Shown piece by piece: positions 1 through 10,479 of a stretch of DNA of 64,000 bases. Within the stretch, counting starts at the first letter, position 1, and the number at the start of each line of letters is the position of its first letter. The DNA comes from Rehmannia glutinosa (taxonomy: Eukaryota; Streptophyta; Magnoliopsida; Lamiales; Orobanchaceae), in contig CM071935.1 in assembly GCA_016081115.2 (NCBI GenBank), forward strand, positions 23,044,653 through 23,108,652, in the 5' to 3' direction. The notes under the pieces were generated by a model that did not search any database, was not told the DNA's origin, and was given only the letters and a program-made list of their open reading frames with translations. A program made the translations under genes and the position numbers.

Positions 1-905
1 GGGTATAAATACACTTGTTGGGGCGTGAAATTAGGGATCCTTGCATCTTGGGCATCCAAACAAACAACTTGAAGATAAAAAGAGAAGGCTTGGGAAGGAA
101 GATTGAAGGCGTCTATTATCTAGAAATGCATTCTTTAGATCTTATTGTTGTTGCTTTTCTTCTATCTTTTGAGATGTTTTGTTGTATTGCTATGGACATA
201 TTTACTTTCATTATGAGCTAAACTCTTTAAATTCTAGAGGTTGATGTAATCTAAGTTTGAACTTATATTTTGAGATTGTGGTTTATCGATCTATATGCTT
301 CAATTTATTGGTGTTATTTCGATTTATTGCCTCTAAATTACTTGATCAATAATTTAGATGGTTGAGTGTATTTGATTTGACACTTGAGAAAGGTGATTGA
401 ATACATGACCTTGGAATAGCGTAACTTAGGATTTCACGGAATTGAGAAATTTATGAAACTTTTGGAGTCATTTATTGAGATTCATGGTTTTTATTGAGAT
501 TTTAATTGGTGATTTTTATAAAGATATTGATATCCTAATTGAAGTCTACAAGCATTTGTCACTTGAGAGAGGAAATGATTATTGGAGAAATCTTGTCTTA
601 TAAATTGATAATTTGTGATTGATAAACCATATTGATAACATGAGGGAAAACTAGATATATCAAACCTCTAGAATTCATTGGATCATTTGTGTAGTATTAT
701 TTTGATTAATTATCATTTTCTTAATTTTTATAATTAATTTTAGTGTAATAAACTCCATTCATATTCAAATTTCTAAATAAAGTTAGACTATTATATTTAC
801 CATACTTGGCAATAGTTCGATATTATTCCTTGTGGAGACGATAACCTTATTTACATTCTTACCAAAACATGACACCGTACATTTGCGATAAAAATTTCTC
901 GAACA
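1..905 (+). repeat. Athila-like Ty3/gypsy 5' LTR, left end not in window
   Basis: AT-rich stretch with no convincing coding region, ending in a CA dinucleotide at 904-905 just before a decayed PBS and an Athila-type gag. That position defines it as the 3' part of a 5' LTR. The 68-residue ORF at 15-221 has no recognisable domain and is treated as chance. The left boundary cannot be placed because the partner LTR is outside the window. Confidence 0.6.
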
Positions 906-911
906 AGTTTT

Positions 912-930
912 TGGCATTGTTGCTAGGGAA
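912..930 (+). other. Decayed primer binding site of the Athila-like element
   Basis: TGGCATTGTTGCTAGGGAA closely resembles the TGGCGCC(G/A)TTGCCGGGGA primer binding site of plant Athila/Tat elements. Several differences are C-to-T or G-to-A, as expected from deamination of methylated cytosine. A better-kept version is present in the minus-strand gypsy array at 24301-24318. It starts 6 bases after the LTR end. Confidence 0.7.
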
Positions 931-1134
931 TAATTTATTTTATTCGCGATAACATTGTTACCTAGTAGTCTTGACTTTAATTTAGATTGGTTCTTGTTAC
1001 AATTGAGTTGTTGTCATTATTTGGGTTACTTGTTGATGCGAAAAAATAAAAGTGCTAATTTAATCTCGTTTGATCCATAAATTAAAAGAACACTCCACAG
1101 GATTAGAGCCGCACGTTGAATAGGGAAAACAATT

Positions 1135-2350
1135 ATGGCGGGAAATGGTGATGAGGAAAACAACTGCATTCCCATTGTCGCACTCTCGAAAAGGGCCATT
1201 TGGGACTATTTTTGACCAACTACAAATCAAAATTATTTTGGGCATTGTTCGCCAACCCATCAATGCGAATAATTTCAAATTGAAACTGACCCTCATAAGT
1301 ATGATGCAACAAAATCGGTTTGGAGGAAGTATTGTAGACGACCCGAATGCTAATTTGGCTACATTCCTAAAAATATATGGCACTATCATGATGAATGGGA
1401 TTCCCGACGAAGCTATCCGGTTGAGGCTATTCCATTCTCACTTCGGGATAAAGCTAGTTAATGGCTTCAAACTTGTCCACCTGGAAGAATAACTAGCTGG
1501 GACGATCTCACTCAAAAGTTCATGGCAAAATTCTTCCCACCTAGGAAAACGCTCCAATTGAAAAGTGAAATCGCTCAATTTCAACATATTAACTTTGAAC
1601 CATTATATGAAGTTTGGGAGGGATTCAAGGAGTTGTTGAGGAGATGTACAAAACACGGGTACGCAGATTTGCAGAAAGTCCAATATTTTTATAATGGTAT
1701 GAATGGCCATTCCAGAACCATTATAGACGCTGCAGCAGGAGATATGTTAATGGATAAAAATCCAAGTGAAGCTAAGATTTTGTTAGATGATATGGCCGCC
1801 AACAGTTACCAATGGCCTTCTGAGAGGTCCACACCAAGGAATGTTGTCGGTGTTCTTGAACTTGATACTATGTCAGCTTTGGTCTCTCAAATTTATGCTC
1901 TATCAAAGCAACTTGCAATCCTCAACTCTAGTGGAAAACAACAACAAACATAGGTTGTAATAGATATCAGTCAAGAGATAGCTAATCGCGACATAGAGCA
2001 AGCAAATTATGTGAACAATCGGGGTTTTAACAATAGAGAAAATCAATTGCCAACACATTATCATCCGGGAGTTCACAATCATGAAAATTTCTCATATAGC
2101 AATAATAGAAATGTGTTGCAACCACCTCCGGGATTTCAAAATCAAGCAGGTACGAGTACACAGGTGGTGAGAAAAATCCTTGGAAGAATTACTTGACACG
2201 TTTATTGGAGAAACTCGATCCAGGATGAACAAGAGTGATGCTGACATGGATAATTTAGATTTGAAGGTAACAACAATTGCAACTCACCTCAAATCCTTGG
2301 AAATACAAATGGGTAAATTAGCTACAACTATTAGCTCACAACTATTTTTT
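1135..2350 (+). pseudogene. gag: Athila-like gag, multiply disrupted
   Basis: Capsid gene of the outermost Ty3/gypsy element. ATG at 1135 opens MAGNGDEENN, but the frame is soon lost. A retrotransposon Gag domain then appears in successive frames: LISMMQQNRFGG (about 1290-1330), IPFSLRDKAS (about 1430), then a long stretch from 1522 with AKFFPPRKTLQLKSEIAQF, FYNGMNGHSRTIIDAAAG and LLDDMAANSYQW, all hallmarks of Athila Gag. A TAG at 1951-1953 interrupts the same frame, which resumes with PPPGFQNQ (about 2130); a further frameshift near 2185 leads into a coiled segment ending IQMGKLATTISSQ. No zinc knuckle is visible. Non-functional. Confidence 0.85.
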
Positions 2351-2555
2351 TTGGCCCTCCTGTGACCCCTTCTTGCATGCACTATGTCCCCCTTACTCTA
2401 TTCCTACATGGAATAGTCGGGGGTTATCGGTCGTGCTACTCACCCGAGTAGTACATCCCTTGTGCCGTCCTCTGGTTGAATCATAACGACTTACTTCAAT
2501 TTTGACTTTATCTCCCAGCAGTATCCATATAAAACTAAGCCGGATCTTTCAAATG
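2351..2555. other. Unassigned interval between Athila gag and protease
   Basis: About 200 bases between the end of recognisable gag and the segment reading toward protease. I see no domain, terminal repeat or target duplication. It is either strongly decayed linker sequence or a small unrecognised insertion. Confidence 0.4.
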
Positions 2556-3449
2556 TTTCCAAGTAACACCGAGGTAAATCCACGTGAGCATTGCAAGGCC
2601 ATTAAATGAGAAAAAGGACAGAATATAATGGACCAAAAATGCCAACTCATGCCACCAATGAGCCACAAGCAAATTCTGAAATACTCCACAAAGAAGAGAA
2701 TATTGACAAGCAATCAGAAATTGAGAAACCTGAGGTAACACCAATTTTTAATTCTGATCTTAAATTACCAAATTCTCTTCCTTTTCCATAGAGGTTTCAA
2801 AAGAAAAAGTTGGACTATTAATTTTCCAAAATTTTGCAGATCTTCAAGAAGATTCACATCAACATCTCTTTTGCCGATGCACTTGAGCATATGCAAAATT
2901 CATGAAGGATGTGATGTCTAGAAAAAAAAGTTGGAGGCATATGAGATAGTCAATCTCACAGAAGAGTGTAGTGCCATTTTACAAAGAAAGCTACTACAAA
3001 AATTAAAAGATTCGGGGAGTTTCACTTTCCCTTGCACTATTAGCGATTCTTTCTTCAATAAAGCTCTTTGGGATTTGGGTGCTAGCATTAATCTTATGCC
3101 TTTGTCTATTTTCAGGAAATTTGGCCTTGGAGAGGTGAAGCCATCCACTATTACCTTGCAATTAGCTGACAGATCACTCACTTATCCAAGATGAGTGATT
3201 GAAGATGTTCTGATAAAGGTAGATAAATTCATATTTCCAGCGGATTTTGTGCTATTGGACATGGAGGAAGACCAAGAAATTCCCTTGATTCATGGGAGAC
3301 CTTTTCCAGCAACTGGACGAGCTTTAATTGACGTCCAACGAGGTGAGTTAACATTATGGGTAAATAATGATGAGGTTTTGTTTAATATTTACAATGCAAT
3401 GAAATCTCAAGAAGAACCTCAAACATGTCATTTTATTAATATGATATAA
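2556..3449 (+). pseudogene. pro: Athila-like gag C-terminus and aspartic protease, disrupted
   Basis: Retroviral-type protease that would process the Gag-Pol polyprotein. The segment from about 2600 has the acidic linker KMPTHATNEPQANSEI, a TAG near 2790, then the protease from 2931. The active-site region reads ALWDLGASINLMPLSIF (D-x-G-A-S, about 3067-3115), as in plant Athila elements. A TGA at 3192-3194 splits the domain; the same frame continues with VIEDVLIKVDKFIFPADFVLLDME and the conserved IPLIHGRPFPATGRALID (about 3275-3330). Ends at a stop near 3449. Confidence 0.85.
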
Positions 3450-3508
3450 ACAATGTGCTCAAATGGAGGCAATTAAACAAAATTCAAGTGATCCGTTAGA
3501 ACACAATA

Positions 3509-3799
3509 ATGAGATGTGATGATGAAGTAATTAATGACATAGATTTACTTGACTACATTCTTTTCTTTGATGCCAAACAAATTGAAAAAGAAAAACCAAA
3601 GGAAGAATTGGAAAATGCAAGTATTGAAAATGTTCTGAAAGGTACTTTAGAATTAAAGGAACTTCAGGAACATCTTCAATATGCATTTTTGGGAGAGAAT
3701 AAAACTTATTCGGTAATTGTTTCTGCTTCTTTGTCTTCATCTGAATTGGAAAAGTTACTATGTGTTCTTCGTGAATACAAATCGGCTTTGGGATGGTAC
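3509..3799 (+). pseudogene. pol: Athila-like RT N-terminal piece, cut by a nested insertion
   Basis: Reads LELKELQEHLQYAFLGENK and LLCVLREYKSALGW, the conserved lead-in to gypsy reverse transcriptase. The frame stops at GW-Y because a 28.5-kb insertion begins at 3800. It resumes in register at 32320 with FDLKGISPSIV, which restores the usual GW....DLKGISPS order. GGTAC (3795-3799) and AGTAC (32315-32319) are the flanking target duplication with one mismatch. Confidence 0.88.
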
Positions 3800-6700
3800 T
3801 GTTCGACCGCTAAACACCTATAAAAGTCTACAATCCTCGCAAGAGAACGATATCAATTGTAGGGTAGCAAGTTAACCACAAGTCGTCTCTCAAGGAAGAC
3901 TTAGCCGACAAATAATTATTATGCAACACAATTGACAGAAAATAAAACCTAAACACTCTACCAGATTTGTTGGATTTAAATAAACTAAAAGAAAATAATT
4001 AAAAAAAGACGGATTAAAATTAAGCACGGGTAAACTTGGAGAAAAATATATGGAGGAGAGTCTAGGATTATGGATTCATCTCATCAAACTTGTAAGCAGA
4101 ATATCAATTAATTGATCATGTAGTTAACAAATATAACAAACATGTAAAGACTAGGTCTAGATCTGATACTTCTCGTATTCACACATTAGGGCTACCCAAC
4201 ATAATTTGCTATTTTCATTAAACATAGGGTTAGGTAATACATATCTGATTCATATCTAACCCCCTAAATAAATTTAGTCCAGGAATAATATCTTCGATCG
4301 ATCTCAATTATTCCCCCAAAATAATCAAAAGTTGATCAGCCAATCAATTATTAAATAAAGCAATTTATACAGGAAAGCAGATCAATTAATCAATACTCAT
4401 GCTTGTTTGTTTGAATCAAATCATCCTAATCTTAGAACATGGAAATTAATTCATGCTTGGAGATGGAATCATAATCTCAATTGATGGAAAGAAAATAATC
4501 ATATACATAATCATGCAATGATAATAACCACCCAACAATTAAAATCAGACCAAAGAGATGAATAAATCTTACTCTTTGATTAAGAAGCAAAAATAACTTC
4601 AAGGGGAAGAACCCAAACAATCCTAATGTTGAAAGCAAGAGAAAAATATCAAAAAACTAAAGTATAGAAGTGCTATGAATGAGAATATGTCGAAAATAGG
4701 GGCTCCCCAAGTTCTATTTATAAGCCTAGAGTCCTAAACAAGGTGGAAGAGCCAAAAATCGGTAAACAATCAAAACTTTTGTGTTCAGCAAGTCACGGCA
4801 CGCGACCGCGCGCGCACCCTGCTGTTGTGCAGCTACTGGCCGCATCGCATGCCCGCACGGCCTTTAAACGTCGGAATTTCATTTTGATGTCTTATTATGA
4901 ATTGTAGCTCTGTCTCTTAGCTTTCCATAGTGTAGGTCCCAAGGGGTGTAAGTGTAAGGTTTAGAAGGGGGGGTTGAATAAACCTTACCAAATTTTCGAT
5001 TTAGTCCTTTTAAATCTACAGAGTTAATTCACATTTTGTGTCCTTGATGGACGTCGAATTAGTCACTCAAGAGAGTTAATCTCTCAATGACTCAAATTGA
5101 GCCGTTGATGGAGTAACTCGGTATTGTTGGCTATAATTTAACTGTTGTGGTTTTATTTTTCATTGGAAGACTTAACACCCTTAAGTTTGATTAAGCAAGA
5201 TTTTGTGTCTTTGGGTTTAGTACTTATATATTATCAAATGGATAGCAAATTTATCAAGTAGATATAAGCAATTAAAAGTGCAGGAATTTAAATTTGAAAT
5301 GTAAATGACACGAAGAGAGTTTTTATAGAGGTTCGAAGATGGGGTAATTCTTCTACTCCTATCTTCTCCAACTCTGGAGGAATCCACTAAGTAATGATCG
5401 TTTACAAAGTGGTAATGATCCGGATACAAGTCTTGATCACAACAGCCGACTTGATCCTTAGGGACTCGATGCCGGGAGACGCCTTGATCACTCGGTGGCT
5501 TCTCACGATGCGACTCGGCTTCTTCACAGGCGCATTTTGCGCTTTGTTACTCTGACTCACTTGCTCAAGCTCTTTGGATTTGATCACGAAGCCCTCCAAA
5601 AGCTTAAGACTTGGTTCAACCTTGAACCTTTCTACAATCCTTCCTGGAATGTAGACCCCTTGTTTTCAAAAGTTTCCTCTTCAACTGATTGAAGTTCTCT
5701 TTCCTTCACGGGTAAGTGTTGGATTGATGTACTTCGTAATGTAAGCTTGAGGATTGAGAATGTTTGATTTTCCGATGTGCTTGTATATCTCGCGTGTGTG
5801 TCATCTTCTTTTTCTCAAACAAGCTCCTCAGCCTTTTATAGTGAACTTTCAAAAATTTGCCCGTTGAAGAGATAGGCTCATTTTTGAAAGTCACTTTGCA
5901 GTCGTTGGCTTGCAGTTCTTGGAATTCTTTGTTTCCTCGTATGAATTGTTGTTTCACCTTTTGATTTTCGACACGGTGTAGTGCTTCCCATTGGTTCATT
6001 CCTTTTGCACGCGGGGACCGAGCACTCCAAGAAAGGTGGTATGGAGATATTACTTGTTTAAGTAAATCTCTTGATTTTACGCAACGGTTCTTTTTGATTA
6101 TCTCGACTTGATCGCATTTCCTTGCTTTCCCAGGTGACTTAGAGTCACTTCCAATCATGGATGACTCTTGTCACTTCAACTTGAGACTTGGCTTTTCTTG
6201 AGTTGACTTGATCGATGCTCCACTCACCGCATCTCTCGCTTCTTCTTGATAGAGTTCCGTCTACTCTTCTTTGCCATACTCATTGTCTCGCAGCAGAGTC
6301 TTCCTTCCAGTCTTCAGTTGTCTTCTTGGATGTTAGGGCGTAGCTGGCTTAACTCAGCTTGGCCAGCTCTATTCATTACAATGCATTTTACAACAAAAAT
6401 TGGGGTGCCAACTTTCTATTCTAAGTTTTACATGGCATTCATCAAAATCTAAACAATAAAATTCCTAACACATAGCCACTTGAATCACCTCCATATCAAT
6501 TGTTTAGCGAGAGTTATGGCCAAAATACCAAGACGTGTTATTTCCGAGATTTTGACATATTATTTTCCCTTGTACATGATTTTAACCCATCTAAACGTCT
6601 TCATTTGCATTTCGTAGAAGAGATAATCATTGTATAACTTTGAATTATCTTTGTAATGGTGCATGAATCATGTTAATTGGGCTTCAGATGCGAATGTTAC

Positions 6701-6897
6701 TTCCAAAATACGATGACTACTGCAGTTGCGCGAAATGACTTTTTAACGTTTTTTGCTCCAAAACTTGTTTTTTTCCACCAAAACCTAAAAAATCAATAAA
6801 ATAACACAACATAGCACTAAAACATGCAAATACAAATAAAACACACCAAAATATGTATAAATCATCACATAAAACACACACAAAAACATGCAAAACA
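3800..6897 (-). repeat. Gypsy LTR A (3' LTR of the array), split by a solo LTR
   Basis: Begins TGTTCGACCGC and ends GCAAAACA in plus orientation, matching LTRs B and C. The uninterrupted length is about 1.55 kb once the solo SIRE-like LTR at 4931-6470 is removed. On the minus strand it holds a TATAAATA box (4715-4722). It differs from B and C in the placement of this TATA segment and at many single sites in its left part, but agrees with B to the right of the solo LTR. Confidence 0.85.
4931..6470 (-). repeat. Solo SIRE-like LTR, minus strand
   Basis: Begins TGTAGGTCCCAAGGGG and ends TTCCTAACA, the reverse complement of the LTR family that flanks the elements at 8790 and 48617. It is flanked by a perfect 5-bp target duplication CATAG (4926-4930 and 6471-6475) and has no internal region, so it is a solo LTR left by intra-element recombination. 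The 150-residue ORF at 5706-6158 lies wholly inside it and has no domain, so it is not called as a gene. Confidence 0.9.
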
Positions 6898-8369
6898 ACT
6901 CCCCCACACTTAGCCTTTTGCTTGTCCGCAAGCAAATAATAATGCAAATACACCCAACAAGAAATATTATGTCCAATTTGAGAATCAATGAATCCATAAC
7001 ACCATGTTCCATCAACCTCGAATTATTCCTCATCGATACCCAACCTTCGCTATGTACTCACTCTGCTAAAGTTAAATATTAATCAAAGTGTTTGGCCTTC
7101 CGTACAAAATTTCAAATTTGTGTCAAAAGTTGCAACCCTTTTACTCCCACAACCAATCACGCAATACTAGCCATGTTTTTTTTCTTTTTTTTTGCTGCTA
7201 GAACTCCCGAGATATTATTCCACTAGGTATAAACTTCGGATGTTTTCCAAATGCTCATAGGGTGGTTTCCCATACTCATGTTTGAGCCGCCGTTTTACGT
7301 AAAAGTCAAACATGGGTCTCACGAATGCTCCTAGTTACTAAGCAGCTCAACCAGCGGAGCATAATCTCGATTGTTCCACATTTTTTTTTGTTTTTTTGTT
7401 TTGTTTTGTTTTTATATAGCTCTATAATGCTTTTTTCTTTATATCTATATAATGCATTTTTTTCCCGCAAGGCTAGCAATTTTGTTTGCACACAAATCAT
7501 AATAGGGTTTTAACTTAATTCACATCAATAAATCTCGTAATTCAAGCCCCACAACTCAGACTATTGTTTAACTATCACTTAATTCGTTCACCACAAAGGC
7601 TAATTCACGACTTAGTCAAATCCTACGTATCAAGTTCACAAAGTCATTTCATATTTGAAACTCAAATTAATACACCTATTTCAAGTTGACTAAACAATAC
7701 TATTATTAAACTTGGGATAATCACTAGGCAAAGTAAAAATATAACCACATGCAATCATTATATTTTATCAATGACTAATCATCCCCCACACTTAAATCAC
7801 GCAATGACCTCAATGCGTAAAAAGAGAAGGAAAAATATACATCCTGAAAAATGCGAAGATCGATAAATGGCACCATAGTCATATCCGCCTACAAATCTGC
7901 AAAAGTCATGTGAAGAGGACAAAATAATAACACCACACACATGCAAATATGAAAACACACACACAATTTTTTTTTTAATAAAACAATGAAAATATTTGGG
8001 TTTTCTCCCAAGAAGCGCTCTTTTAACGTCATTAGCTTGACGGTGTCAACGGAGAGATTCAAGGCGGATCATCGAGCAAAACCATATTTACCACTTTATA
8101 ATTTTTATCTGGTTGTTTTCCACTTCGAAGCATATTGCGTTCCTGCCATATGACATCTTTTACGGCGGAATCGATCGAGTCAATAATTAGATAATCATTC
8201 AAAACACATGCAGGACTACGAGCTATATCAAAATTGAAAACATCACAGTTTCGCCCAAGACATTCATACTGAGTTTTCTATTTTTGACATCGATCAAAGT
8301 ATTAGTGGTTGCCATGAATGGTCTACCCAACAATATAGTATGATATTTAAGATTACTTTTATCTTTTTC
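6898..8369 (-). other. 3' noncoding region of the gypsy element, first copy
   Basis: Follows the protease remnant on the minus strand. Near 8040-7980 it reads MTLKERFLGENPNIF, a tail motif, and then becomes noncoding with poly-T tracts near 7170-7195 and 7380-7415. Two PPT-like boxes occur on the minus strand: TAAGTGTGGGGGAG at 6899-6912, next to the LTR, and TAAGTGTGGGGG at 7783-7794. Nearly identical to 25849-27314. Confidence 0.7.
6899..6912 (-). other. Polypurine tract of the gypsy element, first copy
   Basis: TAAGTGTGGGGGAG on the minus strand sits immediately before the left LTR start (TGTTTTGC on that strand), where plus-strand priming is expected. Confidence 0.75.
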
Positions 8370-8784
8370 CACATCCAAAACAAAAATCAGTGATAATTTT
8401 AAGACTGCCTACTTGGACTAAAATATTTTCAACAATGCCTGTAGGATACCTAATGGACCTATCAACAAGTTGCAGACGTAACTCGATGAACTTCAATTCC
8501 CCTAAATCTAATTAAATAATGGTAGATTAAGGCATAAGATAAATTCCGGCTCCAACATCAAGCATACCTGTGGCTTCCTTACCATTCCCAAAAGAAATAT
8601 TGATAGTGAAACTACCTGGATCGTGTTTTGGGCATGGACTTGGGGACGAAATAGAAAGTTCATGGGAAGATCCTGTGCTTGCCTCCATATTCATGTCTTC
8701 TTCACATGCATCAACTTCCTTTTCTATGCTCGCGATACGTACAGGGTTAGATGAGACAATAGAAAGAGGAATCTCACTTTTATG
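8370..8784 (-). pseudogene. pro: Gypsy protease remnant, first copy
   Basis: On the minus strand from about 8620 the translation gives FTINISFGNGKEATGMLDVGAGIYLMP, then LVDRSIRYPTGIVENILVQVG, the fold of a plant gypsy aspartic protease. The active-site triad reads D-V-G-A-G instead of D-x-G-A-S, and stops follow. The SIRE-like element at 8790 separates it from its gag. It continues, decayed, to FNFDIARSPACVLNDYLIIDS near 8240-8170. The RT expected after the protease is absent. Confidence 0.75.
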
Positions 8785-8789
8785 ATAAG

Positions 8790-10351
8790 TGTTAGGAAAT
8801 TTATTGTTTAGATTTTGATGAATGCCATGTAAAACTTAGAATAGGAAGTTGGCACCCCAATTTTTGTTGTAAATCGCATTGTAATAAATAGGCTGGTCAA
8901 GTTTGAGTTAAGTCGCCTATGCCCAAACATGCAAGAAGACAACCGGAGACTAGAAGGAAGACTCACTGCAAGACAGTGAGTATGGCAAAGAAGAGAAGAC
9001 GGAACTCTATCAAGGAGCGGTGAGATGCGGTGAGTGGAGTATCGTCAAGTCAACTCAAGAAAAGCCAAGTCTCAAGTTGAAGTGACGAGAAGAGTCATCC
9101 AATGATTGGAAGTCGACTCTAAGTCACCTGGGGAAAACAAGGAAATGCGGTCAAGTCGAGATAATCAAAAAGATCCGTTGTACGTAAATCAAGAGAATTA
9201 CCTAAACAAGTAATATCTCCATGCTACCTTTCTCGAAGTGCTCATCCCCGAGGAAGCGTGCAAAAGGAATAAACCAATGGGAAGCACTACACCGTGTCAG
9301 AACTCTGAAAAGGTGAAGAACAATTCATATGAGGAAATGGCAATTCCAAGGACTGCAACAAGACAAGCCAACGACCACAAGTGACTTTAAAAAATAAGCC
9401 TATCTCTTCAACGGGCAGATTTTTGAAAGATCACTATAAAAGGCTGAGGAATGACTCTGAGAGTATGTGACCAGAACCACAAAAATTCAAGCAATTATTA
9501 GAACTGTAACCTGAAATATTCTCAAGTTATTAAACGCTCAATCCTCAAGCCTACACTACGAAGAACATCAATCCAACACTCACATGTGAAGGAAAGATAA
9601 CTTCAATCAGTTGAAGAGGAAATTACTGAAGAATCAAGGGGTCTACATTTCACGAAGGATTGTAGGAAGGTTCAAGGTCGAACCAAGTCTTGAGCTTTTG
9701 GAGGGCTTCGTGATCAAATCCAAAGACCTTGAGCAAGTGGGTGTAGTAGTAGCAAGCAAACGCCTGTGAAGAAGCCGAGTCGCACGAGAAGCCGGTGAGT
9801 GACCAAGGCGTCTCAGCATCGAGTCCCAGGATCAGGATCAAGTTTGTGTGATCAAGACTTGTATCCGGGATGTTACCACTTTGTATCCGATCAATACCTA
9901 GTGGATTCCTCCGGGAGTTGGAGAAGAGAGGAGTAGAAGAATTACCCCATCTTCGAACCTCTATAAAAATCTTATTGTGTCATTTACATTTCAAAGACTT
10001 TAATTCTTGCATCATATTTATTTAATCTGTGACATATTTGCTATCCATTAGATAATCTCTAAGTACTAAATCAAGCTCTAAATCTCTACTTAACCAAACT
10101 TAAGGGTGTTAAGTCTTCCACTGAAAACAAACCACAGTTGAGTTAATTTAGACTTAACAACCGAGTTATTCCATCAATGCTCGATTGAGTCCGTTGAGAG
10201 ACTAACTCTCTTGATTAACTAAATTGGTGTCCACCAAGGACATAGTTTGTAGTAGTATCAACTCGAACTTTTAAAAGGACTAAATCAAAAATTTGGTAAG
10301 GTTTATTCAACCCCCTTCTAAACCTTACACTTACACCCCTTGGGACCTACA
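8790..10351 (+). repeat. 5' LTR of SIRE-like element 1
   Basis: Starts TGTTAGGAAATT and ends GGGACCTACA directly before the PBS. A TATAAAAGG box at 9435-9443 is the likely promoter. A second TATA-like site, CTATAAAAAT, is near 9961. About 1.56 kb. Confidence 0.92.
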
Positions 10352-10353
10352 AG

Positions 10354-10365
10354 TGGTATCGGAGC
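10354..10365 (+). other. PBS of SIRE-like element 1
   Basis: TGGTATCGGAGC lies two bases after the 5' LTR. It matches TGGTATCAGAGC, the complement of the plant initiator-Met tRNA 3' end, with one change. Element 2 keeps the exact form. Confidence 0.88.
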
Positions 10366-10479
10366 GGTTGGTTCATTGAACCCTCCGCACCGGTTCTTGA
10401 ACTAGATCTCTAAACTTTTCAAAGTCCGCTTTAGTACTTGAACTTTCATAACTCTTCTTTATCATTAAAAGTCATTATC

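Noticed and set aside
5706..6158. 150-residue minus-strand ORF that could look like a host gene
   Set aside because: It lies wholly within a solo LTR with defined ends and target duplication, and has no recognisable domain.
6717..7033. Cys/Val/Leu-rich minus-strand ORFs (repeated at 25668-25984) that resemble a secreted peptide
   Set aside because: They cross the LTR end and PPT of the gypsy element and derive from a low-complexity CACACA/AAAACA stretch; their recurrence only reflects the tandem duplication.
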